DNA from: Mycobacterium sp. JS623
Lineage (GTDB): Bacteria; Actinomycetota; Actinomycetes; Mycobacteriales; Mycobacteriaceae
Assembly: GCF_000328565.1 (NCBI RefSeq)
Contig: NC_019966.1
Span: 4,402,001-4,466,000, forward strand
DNA length: 64,000 nucleotides
Direction of reading: 5' to 3'
Under the pieces are notes generated by a model. That model was not told the origin of the DNA. It was given only the letters and a program-made list of their open reading frames with translations, and made no database searches. Each line of letters starts with the position of its first letter. Position 1 is the first letter of the stretch. Both the position numbers and the translations under genes were made by a program. Shown in pieces: positions 46,702 to 54,607 of this stretch.

Positions 46702-47538
46702 TTACTTCAGGCAGCTGCCCGCGTCGACGGGAAGCGTGACGCCGGTGATGTACCGGGCCTCGTCGGACGCGAGGAACAGCACCGCGTTGCTAATGTCTTC
46801 AGCGGTCACCCACGGGATGGGCAGCATGTGGAAGGTCTGGCAGACCGGCGCCATGTCGTCGGGGCCCGGGTTCTCCAGGTCCGGCCGGAACATCCGGTAC
46901 GTCTGCTCGTTGTGTAGCAGCGGTGTGTTCACATGCGTCGGATGCACGGAGTTGACGCGGATGGAGTGCGCCCCGAGTTCGACGGCGAACGTCCGCATCA
47001 ACCCGACGACGCCATGTTTTGCCGCAACATAGTGACCGGTGTGCGGGTAGGTCTTGAGCCCTGCGACCGAACTGGTCAAGATGATCGACCCGCCCCGGCC
47101 GCCGGCCAGCAGATGCGGAACGCCGGCCTTGACCGACTTCCACACGCCGGCGAGGTTGACGTCGATCATCTCCTGCCAGATGTCTTCCTTCATCCGGTCG
47201 AGCCGGGTTCCGATCGTTCCGATGCCGGCGTTGGCGACGACGATGTCCAATCGGCCCAGTTGTTCGACTCCGCTGTCGACGGCCTGCTTCAGCAGCTCAT
47301 AGTCGCGGACGTCGACCTCGGCGGTGACGATGCGGCGATCCAGCGCCTTGACCAGGTCAGCGGTCTCGGCGAGGTCTTCGGGAGTTGCCGGCGGAGCGGG
47401 CGAGTCGGCGAAGGGTCGGCAAATGTCGACGGCGATGATGTCGGCGCCTTCCTGCGCCAGGCGCACCGCGTGACTGCGTCCCTGGCCGCGCGCCGCGCCG
47501 GTGATGAACGCGACCTTGCCCTCTACCCGACCTGCCAT
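46702..47538 (-). CDS. Mycofactocin-coupled SDR family oxidoreductase (2)
   Basis: 278-residue SDR of the mycofactocin-dependent type. It shows MAGRVEGKVAFITGAARGQGRSHAVRLAQEGADIIAVDIC, then the subfamily insert PFADSPAPPATPEDLAETADLVKALDRR. The catalytic Tyr-Lys pair is in TGHYVAAKHG, and the C terminus is LASDEARYITGVTLPVDAGSCLK. It starts at the ATG with complement 47536-47538 behind AAAGGAGGGG. It is cotranscribed with P450 (4) and probably an LLM gene. It would oxidise an alcohol and pass electrons to mycofactocin; the cofactor genes are elsewhere. Confidence 0.88.
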   Translation of the reverse strand: MAGRVEGKVAFITGAARGQGRSHAVRLAQEGADIIAVDICRPFADSPAPPATPEDLAETADLVKALDRRIVTAEVDVRDYELLKQAVDSGVEQLGRLDIVVANAGIGTIGTRLDRMKEDIWQEMIDVNLAGVWKSVKAGVPHLLAGGRGGSIILTSSVAGLKTYPHTGHYVAAKHGVVGLMRTFAVELGAHSIRVNSVHPTHVNTPLLHNEQTYRMFRPDLENPGPDDMAPVCQTFHMLPIPWVTAEDISNAVLFLASDEARYITGVTLPVDAGSCLK

Positions 47539-47786
47539 TACCCCTCCTTTGATGACGTCGCCCATCATCTTTACCTGAGGGCCATACCGATGCTGTGCAC
47601 TTGCACAAATCCGCGCTCCGGGTTGACGCGGCCGCACGCCGCCGACGATCGCTGTATGCCGGGTTGATGCGCGTGCTGCGCACCATTTTCGAGCCGTGGG
47701 CGCCACCCCGCGATGCTGAACGCTTACTTCAGGGCACGGACGGCACCTGGCGGCCAAGAACTGGTTCGGCGCGGCTTTGACGCGGT

Positions 47787-47981
47787 GTGCCCGCGGCGAT
47801 GGAGGTGCTGGCCGACGCCGACCCCGAGTTCGTCAAGGACGTCGACGATATTGTGTCCAGCGCCGTGTACGGCCTGATGGGTCGCTTCGCCGCCGGCGAG
47901 ATCGACATCACCGCGATCCTGCCCAGCCTCGATCGCACCGTGTTCTACCTGACCGCTGGTTACGAGGCCCGAAAGCGTTGA
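47787..47981 (+). CDS. Short ORF, possible remnant of a larger protein
   Basis: 64 codons from GTG 47787 (or ATG 47799): EVLADADPEFVKDVDDIVSSAVYGLMGRFAAGEIDITAILPSLDRTVFYLTAGYEARKR. The composition is protein-like and looks like the C-terminal helices of a larger protein, for example a TetR ligand domain, but the N-terminal part is missing. The 248 bases upstream (47539-47786) contain another short open frame with no recognisable homology. No ribosome site is obvious. It may be a decayed gene. Confidence 0.3.
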   Translation: MPAAMEVLADADPEFVKDVDDIVSSAVYGLMGRFAAGEIDITAILPSLDRTVFYLTAGYEARKR

Positions 47982-48083
47982 GCGACAACGTCACGCCGTA
48001 TACCACGACCCCGCCGAGGACCCCAGAATGCAGCAGTGAAAAGCACTGAAACAGCATCCAATTCAATGAGCGGCCAACGATGT

Positions 48084-48506
48084 TCAGCTCTTGACGCTCT
48101 CGGCTCGAGCCGCAAGCGCGGCGATCACATCGGGGAAATCGGCGCTGACAGCCGCGCCGACCTCGGCGGCGGCCTGGTCGGGACCCTCCGCCATGCACCG
48201 GTATGTGATCTGGGTGCCGTTCTCCATTGGTGTCAGTTGGTGCAGCACCCGTACGACGACGCCGGCATCAGGCACCGGTGTCTCGTCCTCGAAACCTCGT
48301 CCGGCCTCGACCCCCACGAGACGGAACGGCAACACGGTATCGTCCGACAGCGTCATCGTCGCGTTCGTGCCCGCCTCGAATGGACCGTCCATCTCGATTC
48401 CCGCGACCCCGGCGTTCCATTCCGACCAGGCCGCGGCATCGGCTAAGACGTCAAACAACCGGTCAGCACTCGCCGCGCTCTGTCCGGTGTATTCCTTGAC
48501 CCACAT
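48084..48506 (-). CDS. SRPBCC family (START-like) small protein
   Basis: 140-residue START/SRPBCC helix-grip protein. The start MWVKEYTGQSAASADRLFDVLADAAAWSEWN (complement 48504-48506) matches the typical N-terminal strand-helix of polyketide-cyclase/AHSA1-like proteins. It continues GIEMDGPFEAGTNATMTLSDDTVLPFRLVGVE and a C-terminal long helix (DFPDVIAALAARAE). The family binds hydrophobic ligands in a cavity; some members are cyclases, others carriers. It is isolated: about 100 bases from the remnant on one side and 255 bases from the TetR gene on the other, where I see nothing further. Confidence 0.75.
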   Translation of the reverse strand: MWVKEYTGQSAASADRLFDVLADAAAWSEWNAGVAGIEMDGPFEAGTNATMTLSDDTVLPFRLVGVEAGRGFEDETPVPDAGVVVRVLHQLTPMENGTQITYRCMAEGPDQAAAEVGAAVSADFPDVIAALAARAESVKS

Positions 48507-48761
48507 GTCGGCTCCGTTCGTAGAAGTGCGCACATCGTAAACGCACACGCGAGGCGTGCACCGACGCTCAGCGTCACCGATGTGACTTCTCATACTTCGC
48601 GTCCAGTGTCGCCTGCTGAATTGCGGCGCTGGGGTGACTCAGGTCGCGCCCGCGGCGACATGTCTCTCAGCCATGCCCAAACTTGCTTAGCCACATAAGC
48701 ATTCGCGACCGCACGACATCGGCGACCTGAGCACGGCTGGCTGGAGGGCGCACACCTGCTG

Positions 48762-49376
48762 TCAGTAAGTCTGGGCCGCCGTCTTTCCTCTCGCGCTGCG
48801 AGGTACCGCTGCCGTGGGGATGGCGTTGTCGATGAGGACGACAGCGATGGCGGCGGCAGTGGCGAAGGTGTCTGTGTCGAGGACTCGGTTGCGGGCCGAA
48901 GCACCATCCAGGAGCAGCGCCAGTTGTTCGCCGAGCAGTTCGGGGTTGGAGGCGCCGGCCTCGCGGGCAGCTTCGGTGAGCCGCGCGGCAAAAGCCAGCT
49001 TGTAGTCGCGGGCACGTATGCGTGCCGGGTGGTCCGGGTCGTGAAGCTCGACGGCCGCCGCGATGAACGGGCACAGGGGCGCGTGAATGTCGAAGACGGC
49101 GAGGAGCCGTTCACGGGGTGTGAGGTCGGTTCGGCCGAACACCTCGGGCAGCACGTCGGGATCGAATCGGCGTAAATGCTCGGCGATCAGCTCATCCTTG
49201 CCGGTGAAGTGCTGATAAAACGTGCGCTTCGACACCTGGGCCACCGCGCAGAGCTGGTCCAGGCCAGTGCTGTTGATGCCTTGATCGCGGAACAGTTGTC
49301 GAGAAGCACCGAGGATGCGCTCTCGAGCACCCCTGCCGCGCCGCAGGCCCCGCGGCCCCTTCTCCAACTCCGTCAT
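48762..49376 (-). CDS. TetR family transcriptional regulator (1)
   Basis: 204-residue TetR-type repressor. The start MTELEKGPRG (complement 49374-49376) is preferred over an ATG 60 bases upstream, which would put the leader inside the promoter region. The HTH is ARERILGASRQLFRDQGINSTGLDQLCAVAQVSKRTFYQHFTGKDELIAEHL (about 15-66). The ligand domain has many Ala-rich helices. It is divergent from an SDR gene (49505). The 128 bases between hold two 13-base direct repeats that are likely operators, so it probably represses both genes. Confidence 0.88.
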   Translation of the reverse strand: MTELEKGPRGLRRGRGARERILGASRQLFRDQGINSTGLDQLCAVAQVSKRTFYQHFTGKDELIAEHLRRFDPDVLPEVFGRTDLTPRERLLAVFDIHAPLCPFIAAAVELHDPDHPARIRARDYKLAFAARLTEAAREAGASNPELLGEQLALLLDGASARNRVLDTDTFATAAAIAVVLIDNAIPTAAVPRSARGKTAAQTY

Positions 49377-49404
49377 ACACCCAGCGTAGCTCACTTGGGT
49401 ACGA

Positions 49405-49472
49405 ATCGGTGTACATAGCTTGCGCTCGTGCAGCACTCTCCGATACGTTAAGCACGCAGATCGGTGTACATA
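49405..49472. promoter_or_regulatory. Paired direct-repeat operators in TetR/SDR divergent promoter
   Basis: ATCGGTGTACATA occurs at 49405-49417 and again at 49460-49472, exact 13-base copies 55 bases apart. Each contains the palindrome TGTACA. One lies just upstream of the TetR gene and the other 33 bases before the SDR start, as expected for a repressor controlling both directions. Confidence 0.55.
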
Positions 49473-49504
49473 AAAAACGGATTATCAGCTGAATGGAGTG
49501 AATC

Positions 49505-50239
49505 GTGGGAAAACTCGATGGCAAGGTCGCGGTGATCACCGGTGCGACAAGTGGCATGGCACTCGCCGGTGCCAAATCGTTCGTTGACGAAGGAGCTCAC
49601 GTCTTCATCACAGGCCGACGCAAGGACGAGCTGAACAAGGCCGTCGAACAGATCGGCCGGAATGTGACTGGTGTGCAAGGTGATTCGGCCGACCTCGACG
49701 ATCTGGGCCGTTTGTTCGACACGGTCAAACAGGAAAAGGGCGCGATCGATGTGTTGTGGGCCAGCGCTGGGACCGGCGCGCAGGCCAAGCTCGGCGAGAT
49801 CACCGAGGAGGACTTCCACGACGCGTTCTGGCTGAACGCGCGCGGCACGCTCTTCACGGTGCAGAAGGCGCTACCCCTGTTCAACGACGGCGGCTCGATC
49901 TTCATGACCGGGTCGAACGCGTCACTCAGGGGCTACCCGAACTGGAGCGTGTACGCCGGAAGCAAGGCCGTGCTGCCCGCCTACGCGCGGGTGTGGGTGT
50001 CCGAGTTGAGGGACAGAAAGATCCGCGTGAACGTGCTGACCCCCGGCCAGGTCGCCTCGCCGATGTTGGAAGAGGTGATGGACGAGGAGATGAAGGCGCA
50101 GTTCGAATCCGTGATCCCGAGGCGAGAGATGGGCCGCCCTGAGGAGATCGCGTCGGCCGCATTGTTCCTCGCCTCCGACGACTCGAGCTATGTCAACGGC
50201 ATGGAGCTGGTGGTCGACGGCGGCACCACAGTGATCTGA
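49505..50239 (+). CDS. Short-chain dehydrogenase/reductase (SDR)
   Basis: 244-residue classical SDR with GTG start behind TGGAG. The cofactor motif ITGATSGMALAGAKSF (TGxxxGMA, about 11-27) has Ala in place of the final Gly. TGRRKDEL after beta-2 favours NADP(H). SNASLRGYPNWSVYAGSKAVLPAYARVWVSEL gives the catalytic Tyr-Lys. The end ELVVDGGTTVI is usual. Because a TetR gene is divergent and shares repeats with it, this SDR is probably induced by the TetR ligand. Similar TetR/SDR pairs are common and often handle quinones or toxic carbonyls. Confidence 0.88.
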   Translation: MGKLDGKVAVITGATSGMALAGAKSFVDEGAHVFITGRRKDELNKAVEQIGRNVTGVQGDSADLDDLGRLFDTVKQEKGAIDVLWASAGTGAQAKLGEITEEDFHDAFWLNARGTLFTVQKALPLFNDGGSIFMTGSNASLRGYPNWSVYAGSKAVLPAYARVWVSELRDRKIRVNVLTPGQVASPMLEEVMDEEMKAQFESVIPRREMGRPEEIASAALFLASDDSSYVNGMELVVDGGTTVI

Positions 50240-50390
50240 GTGAGACACGCCGGGACGTACGCCGCACACCGAACCGCGGCTGCTCAGCGGAGTCGTCCAC
50301 CACAACCAATCACTATGGCGCTAAAGGGAATTGACGGCGCATCGATCAGGTCTCGCACACCACGTGCATCAAATGACTCAAGGAGAAACC

Positions 50391-50816
50391 ATGACCAGGT
50401 TCGCCCCGTATCGCGACACCGTGCAGGCCTTCATCGACACAATGCATGGCGGCGCAGACGAGGACGCCCTCGCCGCAATACTCGCAGAGGACGTGGTGCT
50501 CTACGGCCCACTTGGCGATGAGCCAGTCACCGGCCGCGAGGCGGTCCTGGAAGCCATTCAGGGGGTCGGCACGGTGGCGACCGACCTCACCTATAACGAA
50601 GTCCTCAGCGGGGAGACGCACCACGCCGCGCACTTCCGACTACAGATCGAAGACACCGTGGTCAACGGGATGGACTACATCCTTCTCGACGCGGACGGAA
50701 AGATCGCTGAGGTGACCATCTGGTGGCGGCCACTGCCGGCCGGCGTCCAGATGCAAAGGCACCTTGCGGGCCACCTCGGCATTAAGCCCTGGGAACTCCT
50801 CACCCACACGCATTAG
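50391..50816 (+). CDS. SnoaL/NTF2-like domain protein
   Basis: 141-residue protein of the NTF2-like (SnoaL) fold. ATG 50391 follows AAGGAG. It contains VQAFIDTMHGGADEDALAAILAEDVVLYGPLGDEPVTGREAVLEAI and a late strand region TVVNGMDYILLDADGKIAEVTIWWRPLPAGVQ, a family-typical layout. Members include ketosteroid isomerase-like and epoxide hydrolase-like enzymes, but the specific catalytic Asp/His cannot be assigned. It sits 150 bases after the SDR and 78 bases before an F420/NADP-type reductase, perhaps in the same transcript. Confidence 0.75.
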   Translation: MTRFAPYRDTVQAFIDTMHGGADEDALAAILAEDVVLYGPLGDEPVTGREAVLEAIQGVGTVATDLTYNEVLSGETHHAAHFRLQIEDTVVNGMDYILLDADGKIAEVTIWWRPLPAGVQMQRHLAGHLGIKPWELLTHTH

Positions 50817-50894
50817 CGGTGAACCCCGATCTCCCACGGGCATGCCACCGGTCCTCAGACATGACACGAGATACACGACTAGACAGGACATCTC

Positions 50895-51521
50895 ATGAAA
50901 AGCATCAGCATCATCGGAACCGGCAACATGGCCCGCGCGATCGGCGCGTTGGCAGTAGCGGGCGGCAACGCCGTCGAGGTCGTCGGCCGCGATCAGTCCA
51001 AGGCCGCTGACCTGGCCACGGCTCTCGGCGGCGGCGCCACGGCCGGAGAATTCGGCGCCGTGCCGGCCGGGGACATCGTCATCGTGGCACTGAGGTACGC
51101 CGATGTCGTACCGGTCATCACCCAGTACGGAAACACGTTGACCGACAAGGTGATCGTCGACATCAGCAACCCTTTCAACGCCGATGCCGACGGGCTCGCC
51201 ATCCCCGATGACACCTCGATCGCCCAGGAAGTCGCTAAGGCGGCTCCGGCCGGCGCCCGCGTGGTGAAGGCATTCAACACCGTCTTCGGTCATGTCCTGG
51301 AGAAGGGCCTGACGCCGGATGTATTCATCGCCGGCGACGACGCGCAGGCCAAGGCCGGCGTGTCGGAGTTCATCGCCAGTCTCGGACTGCGACCGTTGGA
51401 CGTCGGCGGTTTGACCATGGCGCACTGGCTGGAGGGCACGGGCCTGGTTCTCATGGGCCTCGCCCGTCATGGGGTAGGAAACTTCGATGTCGCACTCGGC
51501 GCCACCGAGTTTTCCGGCTGA
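50895..51521 (+). CDS. NADPH-dependent F420 reductase-like protein (NAD-binding domain)
   Basis: 208-residue Rossmann protein. ISIIGTGNMARAIGALAVAGGNAVEVVGRDQSK is the dinucleotide motif. GDIVIVALRYADVVPVITQYGNTLTDKVIVDISNPFN, GARVVKAFNTVFGHVLEKG and DVFIAGDDAQAKAGVSEFIASLGLRPLDVGGL are typical of the F420-dependent NADP oxidoreductase/STEAP-like family. It would move hydride between NADPH and F420 or a related acceptor, which would supply the F420-type LLM enzymes in the cluster (inference). Many proteins of this family have lost F420 binding, so this is not proven. Confidence 0.78.
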   Translation: MKSISIIGTGNMARAIGALAVAGGNAVEVVGRDQSKAADLATALGGGATAGEFGAVPAGDIVIVALRYADVVPVITQYGNTLTDKVIVDISNPFNADADGLAIPDDTSIAQEVAKAAPAGARVVKAFNTVFGHVLEKGLTPDVFIAGDDAQAKAGVSEFIASLGLRPLDVGGLTMAHWLEGTGLVLMGLARHGVGNFDVALGATEFSG

Positions 51522-51598
51522 TCGAGAACGGATTCGAGGGCACTCAAGGGCCATAAGTTAGACAGACGTCAACTATTTACCGCCGCGAATCTGGCTGT

Positions 51599-51611
51599 TA
51601 CAGTCAGCCTG
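51599..51611 (+). promoter_or_regulatory. Predicted leaderless promoter for TetR (2)
   Basis: TACAGT (51599-51604) fits the TANNNT -10 box and ends six bases before the GTG 51611, with no ribosome site between. This is the arrangement of leaderless mycobacterial transcripts. The same stretch lies inside the dyad GGCTG-N7-CAGCC (51593-51609), so autorepression is possible. Confidence 0.45.
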
Positions 51612-52264
51612 TGCCCAAGAACAGCGTGGCCGCAGTGGCTGACGGTGGTCAGCGGCGCGCCTCTTATCAACGTGCGAGGTCCCACGAGACAAAGCGCGCT
51701 CTGGTGCAGGCCGCGATGGCGCTATGGCGCACCAACGGCTACGCCAAGACGACGGTGGCCGACATCTGCCGCGCCGCCGGCGTCTCGCGCGCGCTGTTCT
51801 ACTTCTATTTCCCGGCCAAGGAAGACGTACTCTTCGAGGTCGGCCTGCTGTCCACCCGCGCCGCGCAGAAAACCGTGCGCTCTCTGCTGCAGAAGGACTA
51901 TGAGGTCGACGCGATCATCGTCGAAGCACTGCGCAGCCTCGAACGCTCGATGGCACGCAACCCGCGTGACCTGATCATCGAGACGATCCTGGAGGGCTAC
52001 CGCCACGAGCATCGCATCCTCGGCGGCGAGTCACTGGACGACGGCGACGCCGACATGTTCGGTGACCTGTTCGCGAAGGCGCAGCAGGACGGCAAACTGG
52101 CGGCACATGTCGACGTGCGCCACTTGTCCCATCTCGCCGGTATGCATGTCAGCGAAGGTGTACGGCATTGGGCCGCAGGAACTTACGGTGACCGCTCGTT
52201 CACGGATGTTGTCAGTCGCGATATCAACGCACTGATCGCCGGCTACAACCAACTGCCCGCGTAA
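51611..52264 (+). CDS. TetR family transcriptional regulator (2)
   Basis: 217-residue TetR repressor. The GTG start at 51611 has no Shine-Dalgarno. The N terminus SVAAVADGGQRRASYQRARSHETKRALVQAAMALWRTNGYAKTTVADICRAAGVSRALFYFYFPAKEDVLFEVG contains the HTH at about 44-63. The C-terminal ligand domain includes the DIICE-like helices AIIVEALRSLERSMARNPRDLIIETILEG. It precedes the acyl-CoA dehydrogenase/APH/quinone-oxidoreductase operon by 22 bases on the same strand, so it probably controls that operon in response to an acyl-CoA ligand. Confidence 0.88.
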   Translation: MPKNSVAAVADGGQRRASYQRARSHETKRALVQAAMALWRTNGYAKTTVADICRAAGVSRALFYFYFPAKEDVLFEVGLLSTRAAQKTVRSLLQKDYEVDAIIVEALRSLERSMARNPRDLIIETILEGYRHEHRILGGESLDDGDADMFGDLFAKAQQDGKLAAHVDVRHLSHLAGMHVSEGVRHWAAGTYGDRSFTDVVSRDINALIAGYNQLPA

Positions 52265-52286
52265 GTCAATTGAAAGGAGGCCCGCA

Positions 52287-53588
52287 ATGGCGTGGGACTT
52301 CGAAACCGATCCTGAGTACCAGAAGCTGCTGGAATGGGCCGACGAGTTCGTTCGCGAGGAGTGCGAGCCACTCGATCTGGCCTTTCCGCATCTGCAGTTC
52401 GTGCCGCTGGACGACAACCGGCGCAAGGTCATCGACCCACTCAAGGACGAGGTGCGCCGAAAGGGGTTGTGGGCCACCCACCTTGGCCCCGAGCTCGGCG
52501 GCCAGGGTTATGGCCAGCTCAAACTCGCGCTGCTGAACGAAATCCTCGGTCGCTCGCAGTGGGCGCCGATCATATTCGGCTGTCAGGCGCCTGATACCGG
52601 CAACGCCGAGATCATCGCGCACTACGGCACCGACGAACAGAAGGAGAAGTATCTGCGGCCATTGCTGGACGGCGAACTCTTCTCCTGCTACTCGATGACC
52701 GAACCGCACGCAGGCGCGGACCCGACGCTCTTCAAGACGAGCGCGGTACGCGACGACGACGATTGGGTGATCAACGGGTGGAAGTTCTTCTCCTCCAACG
52801 CGAGCACGGCTTCATTCTTGATCGTGATGGTGGTGACCAATCCCGACGTCAGCGCCTACCAGGGCATGTCGATGTTCCTGGTGCCGACCGACACCCCGGG
52901 TGTGAACATCGTCCGCGATATCGGGCTTTATGGCGAGCCCGAAGGAGAGGGCTCACACGCACTCATCCAGTACGACAATGTGCGGGTGCCTGCCGAAGCG
53001 CTGTTGGGCGGCGAGGGACAGGCTTTCGTGATCGCCCAGACCCGGTTGGGAGGCGGACGAATTCACCACGCGATGCGCACCATCGGCATGTCCCAAAAGG
53101 CGTTGGACATGATGTGCGAACGTGCGTTGAGCCGCCAGACCCAGGGCAGCCTGCTGTCGGACAAGCAGTTCGTGCAGGGCTACATCGCCGATTCCTACGC
53201 GCAGCTGCTGCAGTTCCGGTTGATGGTGCTCTACACCGCGTGGGAGATCGACAAGTACAACGACTACAAGAAGGTGCGCAAGGACATCGCCGCCGTCAAA
53301 GTGGTGATGCCGACGGTGCTGCACGACATCGCCTGGCGGGCAATGCAAGTGCACGGCGCACTAGGTGTCACCAACGAGATGCCGTTCATGGGGATGGTCA
53401 CCGGCGCCGCGGTGATGGGACTGGCCGACGGTCCGACCGAGGTGCACAAGACGACGGTCGCCAAGCAGGTGCTGCGCGGCTACCAAGCGACCGAGGGCAC
53501 CTGGCCGACCGAGTGGCTGCCCGCTAAACGCGAAGCCGCCCGCGCCAAGTATGCCGACTACCTGGAGAACGAGGTGGGGAACCTGTGA
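52287..53588 (+). CDS. Acyl-CoA dehydrogenase, ACAD10/11-like
   Basis: 433-residue acyl-CoA dehydrogenase. The ATG follows AAAGGAGG. Motifs are WATHLGPELGGQGYGQLKLALLNEILGRS, CYSMTEPHAGADPTLFKTSAVRDDDDWVINGWKFFSSNA and RAMQVHGALGVTNEMPFMGMVTGAAVMGLADGPTEVHKTTVAKQVLRGY near the C terminus. The gene is translationally coupled to an aminoglycoside-phosphotransferase-like kinase, the same pairing as the fused human ACAD10/ACAD11 and bacterial LvaA/LvaC. Those systems phosphorylate 4-hydroxyacyl-CoAs and convert them to enoyl-CoAs. By analogy, this enzyme would take part in 4-hydroxyacyl-CoA catabolism rather than ordinary beta-oxidation (inference). Confidence 0.87.
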   Translation: MAWDFETDPEYQKLLEWADEFVREECEPLDLAFPHLQFVPLDDNRRKVIDPLKDEVRRKGLWATHLGPELGGQGYGQLKLALLNEILGRSQWAPIIFGCQAPDTGNAEIIAHYGTDEQKEKYLRPLLDGELFSCYSMTEPHAGADPTLFKTSAVRDDDDWVINGWKFFSSNASTASFLIVMVVTNPDVSAYQGMSMFLVPTDTPGVNIVRDIGLYGEPEGEGSHALIQYDNVRVPAEALLGGEGQAFVIAQTRLGGGRIHHAMRTIGMSQKALDMMCERALSRQTQGSLLSDKQFVQGYIADSYAQLLQFRLMVLYTAWEIDKYNDYKKVRKDIAAVKVVMPTVLHDIAWRAMQVHGALGVTNEMPFMGMVTGAAVMGLADGPTEVHKTTVAKQVLRGYQATEGTWPTEWLPAKREAARAKYADYLENEVGNL

Positions 53589-54607
53589 GCGAAATAGACG
53601 TTGTGCGCCTTGCCGATTGGATGGACGGCGAGGCGCTGCCTGGCAAGGGTGAGCAACTCGACGCGCGTTTCCTGTCGGGCGGAACGCAGAACGTGATTTA
53701 CGAGTTGCGCCGCGGCGAGGAGCGCTGCGTGCTACGCATGCCGCCGCCGGGCGCTCCCCCGGACCGCGACAAGGGCATCCTGCGCGAGTGGCGGATCATC
53801 GAGGCACTCGACGGCACCGACGTACCGCATACGAAGGCCGTCGACGTGTGCTCGGACCCGTCGGTGCTGGGCCGGCCGTTCTACCTGATGGGGTTCGTCG
53901 ACGGCTGGTCGCCGATGGATCAGCACGGCAAGTGGCCGGACCCGTTCGACAGCGATATGAGCACTCGTCCCGGCCTGAGTTATCAACTGGCCGAAGGCAT
54001 TGCGTTGCTGTCCAAGGTGGACTGGCAGGCGAAGGGACTGCAGGATCTCGGCCGTCCGGACGGTTTCCACGAGCGCCAGGTCGACCGGTGGACCGGCTTC
54101 CTCGAAAGGATCAAGAAGCGCGAGCTACCCGGCCTCGAGGTGGCCACCGACTGGCTTCGGGCGCACAAGCCGCTCGACTTCATCCCTGGCCTCATGCACG
54201 GCGACTATCAGTTCGCCAACGTGATGTATCACCACGGCGCGCCCGCACGGATGGCCGCGATCGTCGACTGGGAGATGGGCACCGTCGGCGACCCGAAGTT
54301 GGACCTCGCGTGGATGGTGCAGAGCTGGCCGACGGATACCGCGCAGGCTTCCGAGATGAGCTATGTCGACATGCGCGGAATGCCCACCCGCGACGAAGTT
54401 GTCGAGCATTACGCCAAGGTGTCGGGCCGCCAGGTGGACGACCTGGATTACTACCTGGTGCTGGCCAAGTGGAAGCTGGCGATCGTTCTGGAGCAGGGGT
54501 TCCAGCGCGCAGGCGACGATGAGAAGCTGCTGGCCTTCGGACCCGTCGTGACGGATCTGATGGCCTCGGCGGCCGAGCTGGCCGAGTCCACCGATTACAA
54601 ATGCTAG
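53585..54607 (+). CDS. Aminoglycoside-phosphotransferase-like kinase (APH fold), probable acyl-CoA kinase
   Basis: 340-residue APH/choline-kinase-fold protein. GTG start overlaps the acyl-CoA dehydrogenase stop. The N lobe has LSGGTQNVIYELRRGEERCVLRMPPPG (Lys of the ATP site probably replaced by the Arg in VLRMPP). The catalytic loop is FIPGLMHGDYQFANVMYH with HGDY-N, and the metal-binding IVDWEMGTVGDPKLDLAW supplies the Asp. Antibiotic resistance is not implied: pairing with an acyl-CoA dehydrogenase matches the ACAD10/11 and LvaA type that phosphorylate the 4-hydroxyl of an acyl-CoA. The next gene starts before its stop (seven-base overlap). Confidence 0.87.
   Translation: MSEIDVVRLADWMDGEALPGKGEQLDARFLSGGTQNVIYELRRGEERCVLRMPPPGAPPDRDKGILREWRIIEALDGTDVPHTKAVDVCSDPSVLGRPFYLMGFVDGWSPMDQHGKWPDPFDSDMSTRPGLSYQLAEGIALLSKVDWQAKGLQDLGRPDGFHERQVDRWTGFLERIKKRELPGLEVATDWLRAHKPLDFIPGLMHGDYQFANVMYHHGAPARMAAIVDWEMGTVGDPKLDLAWMVQSWPTDTAQASEMSYVDMRGMPTRDEVVEHYAKVSGRQVDDLDYYLVLAKWKLAIVLEQGFQRAGDDEKLLAFGPVVTDLMASAAELAESTDYKC

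Noticed and set aside
53585..54607. Aminoglycoside resistance gene
   Set aside because: The APH fold is present, but coupling to an acyl-CoA dehydrogenase and a reductase points to an acyl-CoA kinase; no resistance-gene neighbours were seen.
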